Under the pieces are notes generated by a model. It had not been told where the DNA came from. It ran no database searches and was given only the letters and a program-made list of their open reading frames with translations. Shown in pieces: positions 56,735 through 64,000 of a stretch of 64,000 bases of DNA. Position 1 is the first letter of the stretch. Every line of letters begins with the position of its first letter. Made by a program: the position numbers and the translations under genes. This DNA is from Proteus columbae. Lineage in GTDB: Bacteria > Pseudomonadota > Gammaproteobacteria > Enterobacterales > Enterobacteriaceae. The stretch spans positions 1,612,001 through 1,676,000 of the forward strand of contig NZ_CP043925.1 of the NCBI RefSeq assembly GCF_009914335.1, read 5' to 3'.

Positions 56735-57238
56735 ATGAAAAAACACTCATATTCTCAGTTAGTTAGTTATGTATTTTCAATTTTATTTATTATAGCTGTA
56801 TTTTTATATTGGAAAATTGAAATTAAAGAGTATGTTATAGTTTCAAATGTATCGATTAAAATAGCATTAGGGTTCTCTGTTATTGTCTCGTTAGTATGCT
56901 TTTTCTTTATATATAAAAAACCAACTTTTAATAAGGAAATAAAAAATTTATTAATTTTTCCTTTAGCATTAATTATGATTATATTTATTATTGTATATTT
57001 CATACTTTCTAATATTGTGTATTTTACTAGCGGAGAAATAAGTAGCTATAAGTCTAGTTACTCATACGTAGAAGGAAGAAGATCATGTTCTGGTATAAAA
57101 ATAAATGATGAAAGTGAAGGCGAAGTAAAGATTTGTGCTAAAATTGTTCACGGTAATATTTATGAAACGGGAAATGCAGAAGTTTTGAAGAAAGCAAATG
57201 CAATAGGTTTTGAACTGATATCAGCAAAAACATACTAA
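56735..57238 (+). CDS. membrane protein, unknown
   Basis: A 167-residue protein with three spans (about 9-27, 38-60 and 72-97) then a soluble C-terminal domain with two Cys (RRSCSGIKIN, VKICAKIV). Very AT-rich, typical of transferred genes. No family recognised. Confidence 0.6.
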   Translation: MKKHSYSQLVSYVFSILFIIAVFLYWKIEIKEYVIVSNVSIKIALGFSVIVSLVCFFFIYKKPTFNKEIKNLLIFPLALIMIIFIIVYFILSNIVYFTSGEISSYKSSYSYVEGRRSCSGIKINDESEGEVKICAKIVHGNIYETGNAEVLKKANAIGFELISAKTY

Positions 57239-57254
57239 TATGAAACTGAAATAG

Positions 57255-57280
57255 AAAACCTCATAAGTTATGAGGTTTTT
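57255..57280. terminator. bidirectional terminator
   Basis: AAAACCTCA...TGAGGTTTT with A and T runs on both sides; lies between the convergent membrane-protein and autotransporter genes. Confidence 0.82.
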
Positions 57281-57315
57281 TATGTATTAATTTTATAAAA
57301 TGAAAAATAAAATAG

Positions 57316-59265
57316 TTAAAAATTCATTCTAAATCCTGTTGTTACATATATCGGAGTTTCTATTTTATTACCATTTTGATAGTTTATTTCAGTATAGAAA
57401 AGAGCATCATTACCTATATTAGTTGTTAAACCAATGCCGTACTTACCAGTATTCCCAGAATAACGACTATCAAATGATACGTTATTAATTTCTATTTCAT
57501 TATTTTTAATGAATTCACGAGATATTGCTGCTTTTAAGTAAGGCTTAATATTGTGGTTTGCAATCAGTAAATTACTTTCTAATGTGGTTCCTAATTCACC
57601 TTTTAAGCTATCCGCATTGTGGATGTTTGCTTTCATACCATTATCTAATAAATAATGCGACTTACCAATATGAGAATAAAGGATCTGGCTGTATGGTGTC
57701 AGTGTTAATGCGTTTGAGAACGCAATAGGATAACCTATTTCTGTTGACGTTGTAATCGCATTTTGATTGTAATTTCCTTTAACTCTTCTACCTTCATTCA
57801 TATTAGTATTGATTTCATTATGAAGATGATTCATCTTAAATAAAGAGTCTACATAAAAACTAGAATGATTAATCCAAGTTAAATAAATACCACCACTATA
57901 GCTATTAATATCACCATTATTAATATTGTCAGATTTGATCTTACTCTTAGTGTAAGAAGTTATTAAACCAAATAGTAATTGGTCATTATTTATGGCTATC
58001 TTCTTATCTATACCAACTTGCATTCCATTTAAGTTTGAATGGAATTGACTATAACCTTTATCATTCAAATGAGAATTATGATTTAAATAGCGAACCCACA
58101 CTCCGAGATCATTATTATTTTCACGCAAGAAGCCCATTCTTTGGCGTAAAGTACTCGTCTCAATACTCAATATGTGCTGTGGTGCTGAGGCCATATTAAT
58201 AACGGCTTGAGCACTATTGCTTAATATAGGTTGAGTAACATTAGGCTGTTTAGAGGTATCAGGCTGTTTAGAGGTATCCGGCTCGCCTGATTTTCCACCT
58301 ACAAGATACCACTCTGTATGACCATCATTAGTTTTGCTATTTAGTTTATATTTCCAAACACCAACTTCAACATTACCCTCTTTATTTAATAAATTAAAAT
58401 TAGCATCACCTCTATTTACATAAACTAATTGAGTATTTTTAGGATCAGAAATTTCTTCTCCGCTATCATTTATTTTTAATCCAAAATGCCCAGTAGCATG
58501 ATCTGAAATATAAATATTATCGCTTAAACCATTGGCTAAGCTGCTACTTAAAATAAAAGTACCTTCACCGGTGAGCGTTTTCAATTCAAGCCGATTAAAT
58601 TGCATGCCAGAAATATAATGTTCCATTTCAAGTTGGCTACCAGATTGCATCTCTAGATTGTTAATATGAGTAATTAATTCTGGGCCTGGTTTTTCTGGTC
58701 TAGGAGCATTGCCATCATCACCATAATCTTCGTTCCATGAGGGTAAAATATATGTTTTACCTGCTAGTGTTAAGTTTTCTATAAAGATTTTAGTTGAAGG
58801 GACAGGATCATTTTTAGATACATCAGTAGATTCAGCATCAATGTTATCAATATATAATTCAGCATTTTTATCTATAAATAATTTGCCTATAGATGATGAA
58901 CCTGCGCTCATATCAATATTACTTGTGCCTGTTACTATAGTATCTTTAATAGTAGGAATACCTATTTTTTTTGCATCATGAGCATACATACTAATAGTAG
59001 CATCGTCTTTAACGATAGTACCTATCGCGAGACTATCACCATTCATTCTTAATATTGCCTCGTTTGAAAGAGTAATATTTTGTATTTCGTGGCTTTTATC
59101 TATATAAAGATTTGTTGTATCACTGTAAGTAGAATTAGAAGTAATTTCATTATTGGAGAGAATAACACCTTGTATATTATTTTCTTTTGCATAAACAGAA
59201 CTGGCTAAGAAAGATAATATACTTATAGTAATAATATTCTTACTAAAATGTTTATTCAATAGCAT
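57316..59265 (-). CDS. small autotransporter (type Va)
   Basis: A 649-residue outer-membrane protein. Signal peptide (to about YA-KEN), a short beta-helical passenger (about 30-330) with repeated short strand patterns, a Pro-rich linker with DTSKQP repeats, and a C-terminal beta-barrel (about 370-649) ending ...YVTTGFRMNF, the usual aromatic terminal Phe. Passenger is short, with no visible protease triad; an adhesin-like role is possible. Confidence 0.88.
   Translation of the reverse strand: MLLNKHFSKNIITISILSFLASSVYAKENNIQGVILSNNEITSNSTYSDTTNLYIDKSHEIQNITLSNEAILRMNGDSLAIGTIVKDDATISMYAHDAKKIGIPTIKDTIVTGTSNIDMSAGSSSIGKLFIDKNAELYIDNIDAESTDVSKNDPVPSTKIFIENLTLAGKTYILPSWNEDYGDDGNAPRPEKPGPELITHINNLEMQSGSQLEMEHYISGMQFNRLELKTLTGEGTFILSSSLANGLSDNIYISDHATGHFGLKINDSGEEISDPKNTQLVYVNRGDANFNLLNKEGNVEVGVWKYKLNSKTNDGHTEWYLVGGKSGEPDTSKQPDTSKQPNVTQPILSNSAQAVINMASAPQHILSIETSTLRQRMGFLRENNNDLGVWVRYLNHNSHLNDKGYSQFHSNLNGMQVGIDKKIAINNDQLLFGLITSYTKSKIKSDNINNGDINSYSGGIYLTWINHSSFYVDSLFKMNHLHNEINTNMNEGRRVKGNYNQNAITTSTEIGYPIAFSNALTLTPYSQILYSHIGKSHYLLDNGMKANIHNADSLKGELGTTLESNLLIANHNIKPYLKAAISREFIKNNEIEINNVSFDSRYSGNTGKYGIGLTTNIGNDALFYTEINYQNGNKIETPIYVTTGFRMNF
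58243..58278 (-). repeat. 18-bp tandem duplication in the autotransporter linker
   Basis: Two perfect 18-base copies encode DTSKQP twice. In-frame copy change would lengthen or shorten the surface linker. Confidence 0.85.
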
Positions 59266-59455
59266 AAAAATGACCTTTTTTATTTTTTATTGTGTGAAAA
59301 ATAATTAATTTATGCTTAATGATTATGTTATTTGTTTTTTTTATCAATTTAAATAACCGTAAAAAAATTTATTTAGAATATAATCTTTCTTAAGGTGAAT
59401 TCTATTAAAGAAAAATATAATTATTTGCTATATAGAATAATATATCTTAGATGGG

Positions 59456-59506
59456 TTATTTAGCTTATGGTGTTTTTTATTTTAAAAAACACCATAAGCT
59501 AAATAA
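59456..59506. repeat. 24-bp perfect inverted repeat with 3-base centre
   Basis: Arms TTATTTAGCTTATGGTGTTTTTTA and its exact complement, separated by TTT. It lies between the starts and ends of two minus-strand genes and may end the 59531-60178 gene; the stem is much longer than a normal terminator. Confidence 0.85.
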
Positions 59507-59530
59507 GAGAATATCATAATAGCCTAGCTA

Positions 59531-60178
59531 TTATACTTTGGGGTTTCTGTATACTAAAATAGCAAAAAATAGAGCCCATAAGAAACTGATAACTTTAAAC
59601 CATTTAGGATATTTTTTTTGTAGAGAAAACCAGCAAAAAATAAAGGGAGCAAAAAAAGTGGCAATTGCTAGGATAGCAAATTTTGTTTTATAAAATCTTT
59701 TTGCTTTAAATTCTTTTTTAACTCTTTTCTCAATTTCTTTGCCGTTTCTTTCTACTTCAGCTCTTTCATTATTCCATAATGGGTATTTATTATCTAACCA
59801 ACGCGTTATCCCAAATAATGAGGTGGTAATTCTATTCTTTGCGTATTGACTTGTATCGCCAGAATATTTTATTTCTTGAATAATTTGAAAGAATGATACA
59901 GTAAGTTTAAGAAACTCATTGTCTAATTTCTCATAAGGCAGAGGCTTATCAGAGTTAGGGCTTTTACTTTTTTTCTCCGATCGTTCAAAACAACCAATCA
60001 TTGTAGAGACTTCATCAACGGTTTTATCTGCAAATTTATTAAATTCTCTTTTTTGAATTTCTTGCGGTGACAGTCCATCATCAGAAAGACTAATTCTGTA
60101 TGTAGTTCCCAAACTAGGAAAAATTGAGTTTCTTTTTCTTACATTAGCTTTTACGGTTCTTTTGGGGTTTAGAAACAT
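59531..60178 (-). CDS. C-terminal membrane-anchored protein, unknown
   Basis: A 215-residue protein: a charged cytoplasmic N-terminal 165 residues (VSTMIGCFERSEKKS, a helical IIQEIKYSG...) then two membrane spans (about 168-187 and 194-210). I do not recognise it. AT-rich and next to the long palindrome. Confidence 0.6.
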   Translation of the reverse strand: MFLNPKRTVKANVRKRNSIFPSLGTTYRISLSDDGLSPQEIQKREFNKFADKTVDEVSTMIGCFERSEKKSKSPNSDKPLPYEKLDNEFLKLTVSFFQIIQEIKYSGDTSQYAKNRITTSLFGITRWLDNKYPLWNNERAEVERNGKEIEKRVKKEFKAKRFYKTKFAILAIATFFAPFIFCWFSLQKKYPKWFKVISFLWALFFAILVYRNPKV

Positions 60179-60380
60179 GAATGATACCTATCTATTTTCT
60201 AATTTATCATGAATATATTAATGTTTTTTCTAAACTTAAACAACGAACTATATCGTAAATATCCTATCGATAATGTACTGCTAATCATCTTTAAATGATG
60301 ATTTTGTAAAACCGTGTAAGTCAGACCGTTCTGTTGCTGTTTTGTGCCAATATTTTCTCTTTTACAAATGGGGAATTATT

Positions 60381-60536
60381 ATGTCTACAATGAAAACAGA
60401 AGTTATTGTTATTCGTTTAACAAAAAAAGAGCGTGCATTATTGGATTCAATAAAAACAGCACCACTACTTGCAGATTGGATGAAAGAATTAGCACTTTCT
60501 AAATTACAAGAGCACGATATTTCATCTAATAAATAG
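60381..60536 (+). CDS. small ribbon-helix-helix-like protein
   Basis: A 51-residue protein (MSTMKTEVIVIRLTKKERALLDSI...) with the beta strand plus two helices expected of MetJ/Arc proteins. ATG 60381 follows GGGGA at 7 bases. Possibly a regulator or antitoxin without a visible partner. Confidence 0.6.
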   Translation: MSTMKTEVIVIRLTKKERALLDSIKTAPLLADWMKELALSKLQEHDISSNK

Positions 60537-60747
60537 TTACAAATGCCGGCAAAAAGGGAATTGAGTCGGCATCCTTATTTTATTACTTATACTATAAAAT
60601 TAAGTCGTAACAGTAATAATGGATTATAGTTTATGTCCATTAATTTTAAGATATGGATATTAATAGAACTAAAAAAGCATTTGAGTAAAGTTAAAGAGAT
60701 GTAAAGCTAATTGTAATGAGAAAATGATATCAACAACCATTGCCAAT

Positions 60748-60775
60748 AAAAAAGCCCAATGTGGCGGCATTGGGC
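60748..60775 (-). terminator. orphan terminator hairpin
   Basis: GCCCAATG/CATTGGGC with a 6-base loop and six T on the minus strand. No minus-strand gene lies just upstream of it (60780-61107), so it may end a small RNA. Confidence 0.65.
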
Positions 60776-61107
60776 TTAGTGACTCGAATAGATGGGTATA
60801 AAAAACTATTAGAGATCGGTATAAATGTAGTGAATTTTCATTTTATAAATTAACAATAAATGCTTTTTTTTAAGTAAAAAGTGCTGTTATGCTTTATGTC
60901 GTCTAGTTTTAAAGCAAATTGATGTTTTTTCATTCTATTTAATTGTGTGGAGTTTCGTAGATCTACTCGTTTTCATACTTTTGGCTATGTGAATAGAGGG
61001 AGCGATGCGCTCTTTTATCAATACTTGGTAGATAACGATAAGTTAATTATAATCAAAAACTTATAAACTCTTTTCTCGAGTGCTTTTTGTAAAATTAAAG
61101 ATATAAT
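60776..61107. other. gene-free AT-rich interval
   Basis: No plausible ORF. Contains T- and A-runs and a short GAGCG/CGCTC hairpin with T-run at 61000-61016 on the plus strand. Could hold a small RNA on either strand; nothing firmer is visible. Confidence 0.4.
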
Positions 61108-61455
61108 ATGAATAAAAACAATAAGTTATTAATTTCTGAGCAACAGAACATAATGTGTGAAAGATATGGTGTTTTACCTCAAAAGCCAGAAGAGATGGTA
61201 GCGATTGCTTTGGATAACCTAAATGGTAATCCTATTTACGGTACACGCATAAAACACTTAGAAGGTGGTACTATAAGTTGGTTTTTCTATTGTGAGGAAT
61301 ATTGTGCAAAGGACGACTTTTATCAACCATTGCATACAGAACATTTGAAAGAATTACTACCTGAAGTAATAAATTATCTTTATCTACCAGAAGGATATAA
61401 TTTTATTATTGATAGAGATGGATATGAAGATGTTTGGTTTGAAGAGATAAATTAA
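61108..61455 (+). CDS. Imm33-like immunity-domain protein
   Basis: A 115-residue acidic protein. GTRIKHLEGGTISWFFYCEEY, then FYQPLHTEHLKELLPEVINYLYLPEGYNFIIDRDGYEDVWFEE follow the pattern of Imm33/DUF2185-like proteins linked to polymorphic toxins. No toxin gene is next to it, so either an orphan immunity gene or a household member of the family. Confidence 0.55.
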   Translation: MNKNNKLLISEQQNIMCERYGVLPQKPEEMVAIALDNLNGNPIYGTRIKHLEGGTISWFFYCEEYCAKDDFYQPLHTEHLKELLPEVINYLYLPEGYNFIIDRDGYEDVWFEEIN

Positions 61456-61699
61456 TAAGTATTTATCATTATTTTATAATTTTTAGATTAAGTAGATTTA
61501 CATTTTTATATGCTCTTACGTATTGAATTTTATAACTATGCTGAGAGTATATAATATAAAAATATTGAGCTATTTTAAGAATTAAAAATATTAATTGATG
61601 TTGGTCTTATTTTTAACATAAAGACAATGACAGATTAATCAGTTTGAGTAAATATTATAAGAGTATTTAATTCACTATTAATAAGGAAGGTAGCTATTT

Positions 61700-61921
61700 A
61701 TGTTTCCAGAATATCGTGATTTAATTTCAAAACTTCGTCAGACTGATCCCCATTTTCGTGCTCTTTTTGAACAACATAACGAACTTGACCATAAAATTGT
61801 TAGATTAGAACATAAAGATAGAAGAGGATATGGTGAAGAAGTTGTTGAGCTCAAAAAACAAAAACTAAAACTGAAAGAGGAAATTCATCAGATCCTCAAA
61901 AACCCACCGGAAGAAGCGTGA
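61700..61921 (+). CDS. ydcH: YdcH family protein (DUF465)
   Basis: A 73-residue helical hairpin: MFPEYRDLISKLRQTDPHFRALFEQHNELDHKIVRLEH and KKQKLKLKEEIHQIL match YdcH in length and pattern. Function unknown. AAGGAAGG ribosome site upstream. Confidence 0.88.
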   Translation: MFPEYRDLISKLRQTDPHFRALFEQHNELDHKIVRLEHKDRRGYGEEVVELKKQKLKLKEEIHQILKNPPEEA

Positions 61922-61962
61922 GTAATAAAAAATAATTACTCTATAAATACATAAAGATGCAG

Positions 61963-61992
61963 AAACCATCCAACTAAAAAGGGATGGTTTTT
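61963..61992 (+). terminator. terminator of ydcH
   Basis: AAACCATCC/GGATGGTTT with a 10-base loop and T-run. Confidence 0.82.
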
Positions 61993-62059
61993 CATTTTTA
62001 AAAAGATAATTTATTTTTAATTAAAAAATTATATAAACCATATAGTTATATATATAAAG

Positions 62060-62083
62060 AAAAGGCTACTATTGTAGCCTTTT
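62060..62083. terminator. terminator of the yedE operon
   Basis: Perfect 10-bp stem AAAAGGCTAC/GTAGCCTTTT with a 4-base loop; usable on both strands, 43 bases past the DUF3343 stop. Confidence 0.82.
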
Positions 62084-62126
62084 AACTGTCTAGGTTCTAA
62101 ATATAATAACTTAGTTATGTACTATG

Positions 62127-62378
62127 TTAAAACTCATCTTTCCAAAGCACATCAAAATGGTTTGAATCTATTTTATAAACAGCTCTAACGTTATCATTAA
62201 TATACTGTTTATAAATTTCATCGTCAGAAAAATAAATGGATATGGCTAACTCACATTCTGACGATATTTTTCGTGGAGCATCAATAATTTTTGCGGAAAA
62301 ATTATCTTGTTGGAGTTGTTGCTGAAGTTTTTTTACAGCGTATTGCTCATGAAAAAGGAATAAATAGTTATGCGCCAT
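62127..62378 (-). CDS. DUF3343 protein (Se/S carrier-like)
   Basis: An 83-residue protein (MAHNYLFLFHEQYAVKKLQQ...) with the DUF3343 pattern FHxxxxAxxxEK/Q-like N-terminus, followed by a CELAISIYF strand. The family accompanies YedE transporters and is thought to handle selenium or sulfur. Start at 62378 overlaps yedE by 11 bases; the longer frame is a shadow of it. Confidence 0.8.
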   Translation of the reverse strand: MAHNYLFLFHEQYAVKKLQQQLQQDNFSAKIIDAPRKISSECELAISIYFSDDEIYKQYINDNVRAVYKIDSNHFDVLWKDEF

Positions 62379-63453
62379 TTTTACTAATTCCATTATCTTT
62401 TGCTTTATTTGCGACATAGGTATAAATAGCAGCAACAATGACAGCAAACAATAAACCAATAATAACAACTAGCTTACCATTATCAGTAACTCCAGCAGGG
62501 CTTGAGGCATAAGTGAAGTTATGAGCAAATGCTGCCCCCACTAACATACCCATGACGCTTACAGCAGCATCTGAGTTACCTTGGCCAGCATTAGCTAGTT
62601 GTCGTAATGGGCAACCTGTAATGAGTACACCACATAAGCCTACAAGCGCCATAGAGAGAAAATTCCATAGACCATCGCTGTGGGCTATTGGTTGATTTTC
62701 AAAACTAAGATTAAACTTGCCTAAATAGAGATTACCCAAAAAAACAACGAGTGTTAATGTGATTACACCAAACGCCATATTGTAATTGCGCGATAAAAAT
62801 ACATGTTTGGCCATTCCAATAAAGCAGAATCTTGTGCGTTGAATAATAAAACCAATAATAAGCCCTGCGATGATAGACATCCACACTGGCGCATGACTTG
62901 CTCCAGGGCCTTTCACACTGGCATTAAATATATCACTATTCCATAAGAATAGAGCAAATAGGAATATACATATGATAGGTAAAATAAAACCTTCTATAGA
63001 AGATTGGTTATAATTTCTTGGTAGAGAAAATCCTTTTTTGACAAATAAACTACCTATGCCAATTCCTATTATTAATCCAACTAATCCTATAACAGCATTT
63101 AAATCACCGGCGCCGATACGAAGTACCATTCTTAATGGACAACCTAAAAAAACTAAGCAACCTATCATCATTAGAAAACCCAGTGTAAAACGAATAATAG
63201 GTGCAGAGCCTGCCTTTGGTTGAAATTCTTTGAAGATAAGTGCGGCAATAAAAGAACCAAGAATAAAACCAAATATTTCTGTGCGAAGATATTGTACCGT
63301 TTCGGTGTGATGCAAGCCCATACTTCCTGCGCTATCACGAATAAAGCACGCTACACAAACCCCCATATTAGGTGGATTTCCGTTAATACCAAGAAGTAAC
63401 GCAAGAGTACCGATAATAAATCCAGATAGGATTAAAACCCATTTTATAGACAT
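62368..63453 (-). CDS. yedE: YedE-type selenium/sulfur membrane transporter
   Basis: About 361 residues with around ten spans and two YeeE/YedE repeats: each has a conserved Cys loop (FLGCPLRMVLRIGAGDLNA and ITGCPLRQLANAGQGNSDA) for thiosulfate-like substrates. It is the YedE-related selenium-metabolism kind, supported by the DUF3343 partner. MSIKW at 63453 is the likelier of two adjacent ATGs. Confidence 0.9.
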   Translation of the reverse strand: MSIKWVLILSGFIIGTLALLLGINGNPPNMGVCVACFIRDSAGSMGLHHTETVQYLRTEIFGFILGSFIAALIFKEFQPKAGSAPIIRFTLGFLMMIGCLVFLGCPLRMVLRIGAGDLNAVIGLVGLIIGIGIGSLFVKKGFSLPRNYNQSSIEGFILPIICIFLFALFLWNSDIFNASVKGPGASHAPVWMSIIAGLIIGFIIQRTRFCFIGMAKHVFLSRNYNMAFGVITLTLVVFLGNLYLGKFNLSFENQPIAHSDGLWNFLSMALVGLCGVLITGCPLRQLANAGQGNSDAAVSVMGMLVGAAFAHNFTYASSPAGVTDNGKLVVIIGLLFAVIVAAIYTYVANKAKDNGISKNGA

Positions 63454-63690
63454 CAAATGCTTCCGTTGATGGGGAAGCCCCCTGACTAATAGAACCTATT
63501 AAGTACGGAGCAACTATATATAAGAATAACGTATGATTCTTTTATATAGATCACGTCAAAATTAATAAACTAGATAAGATAATTTTTAGAATCTAAGAAT
63601 GTTAATTTAATGAGCAATAAGTTAATTATTGTTTAAATAACTTATTGCTAATAATGAAGAGTATAAAATGATGTTTAGAAAAGGATTAAT

Positions 63691-63963
63691 TTAACTATTT
63701 ATTTCTTTTTTCCACTTTGTATATGCATTTGTAATTACAGGTGCAATTTTTTCATCATTATCCCATGTATTTTCAACATAATATGAAGAAGATAACCCTT
63801 GGGCTAAAACACGCTCGAAATCTTCAAAATAGCTATTATTTTCTGATTCATAATAATATTGTGTAAATGCATATCCTTCATCACTCAAGTCATCACTAAT
63901 AAATTTCTCGTCACAAACTTGGATAAGAAATGCAAGACCATCCATTTTTCTTTTACGCAGCAT
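63691..63963 (-). CDS. acidic protein, unknown, near window end
   Basis: A 90-residue acidic, aromatic-rich protein (YYYESENNSYFEDFERVLAQ). The open frame continues 33 bases upstream of the ATG (DLQEDATKELE) to a TAG at 63997-63999, and that stretch looks coding-like, so it may be the end of a longer, broken gene. Not recognised. Confidence 0.5.
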   Translation of the reverse strand: MLRKRKMDGLAFLIQVCDEKFISDDLSDEGYAFTQYYYESENNSYFEDFERVLAQGLSSSYYVENTWDNDEKIAPVITNAYTKWKKEINS

Positions 63964-64000
63964 TTCTAGTTCTTTAGTTGCATCTTCTTGTAAATCCTAA

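Overview
The window looks like a Morganellaceae chromosome, most likely Proteus. It is AT-rich, and the left 10 kb keeps the enterobacterial order roxA, phoQ, phoP, purB, hflD, mnmA, nudJ, rluE, icd. The genus is inferred from gene content and protein similarity recalled from memory; no search was run.

Region 1 (1-10025) is core chromosome. Region 2 (about 9861-52457) is a complete-looking lambdoid siphoprophage in the 3' end of icd, the site used by phage 21 and e14. It carries a 165-bp replacement icd end at the left and leaves the displaced end at 52293-52457. Its layout is int, xis, a leftward pL operon (N, small ORFs, erf, ssb), a rex-like cargo slot with a HipA-like kinase and a DUF3037 protein, cI, cro, cII, replication genes with iterons, ninG and Q, then a stress-cargo block, lysis genes (holin, SAR lysozyme, Rz/Rz1), hchA, an interrupted BRO gene, HNH, HK97-type packaging, head and tail genes with a G/GT frameshift, and tail fibre genes. 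Control sites can be read directly: matching pL and pR promoter/operators, nutL and nutR boxA/boxB, a CII site (pRE), and an origin inside the O-like gene. Its late-region cargo is unusual: a cold-shock protein followed by a YmcF/YnfQ-like ORF with an apparent ATT start, an Hsp20 gene, a Fur-box-controlled RyhB-like small RNA, Hsp31 (HchA) and a YqaE/Pmp3 protein.

At the prophage's right end (48.5-51.9 kb) is a very AT-rich retron-like defence locus: an OLD-type ATPase-TOPRIM protein, a 176-nt ncRNA region whose ends pair over 14 bp (a1/a2), and a reverse transcriptase with YADD. The RT is divergent from textbook retron RTs, so this and the prophage RyhB are the best candidates for new biology.

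Region 3 (52.3-about 61 kb) is an older island at the same icd site. It holds a second icd 3' end, a decayed integrase remnant, ibrB/ibrA, a methyltransferase, an orphan homologue of typhoid-toxin PltB (B5 toxin subunit), a C-type lysozyme inhibitor, a small autotransporter and hypothetical membrane proteins. Region 4 (61-64 kb) has an Imm33-like protein, ydcH and a yedE/DUF3343 selenium-sulfur operon.
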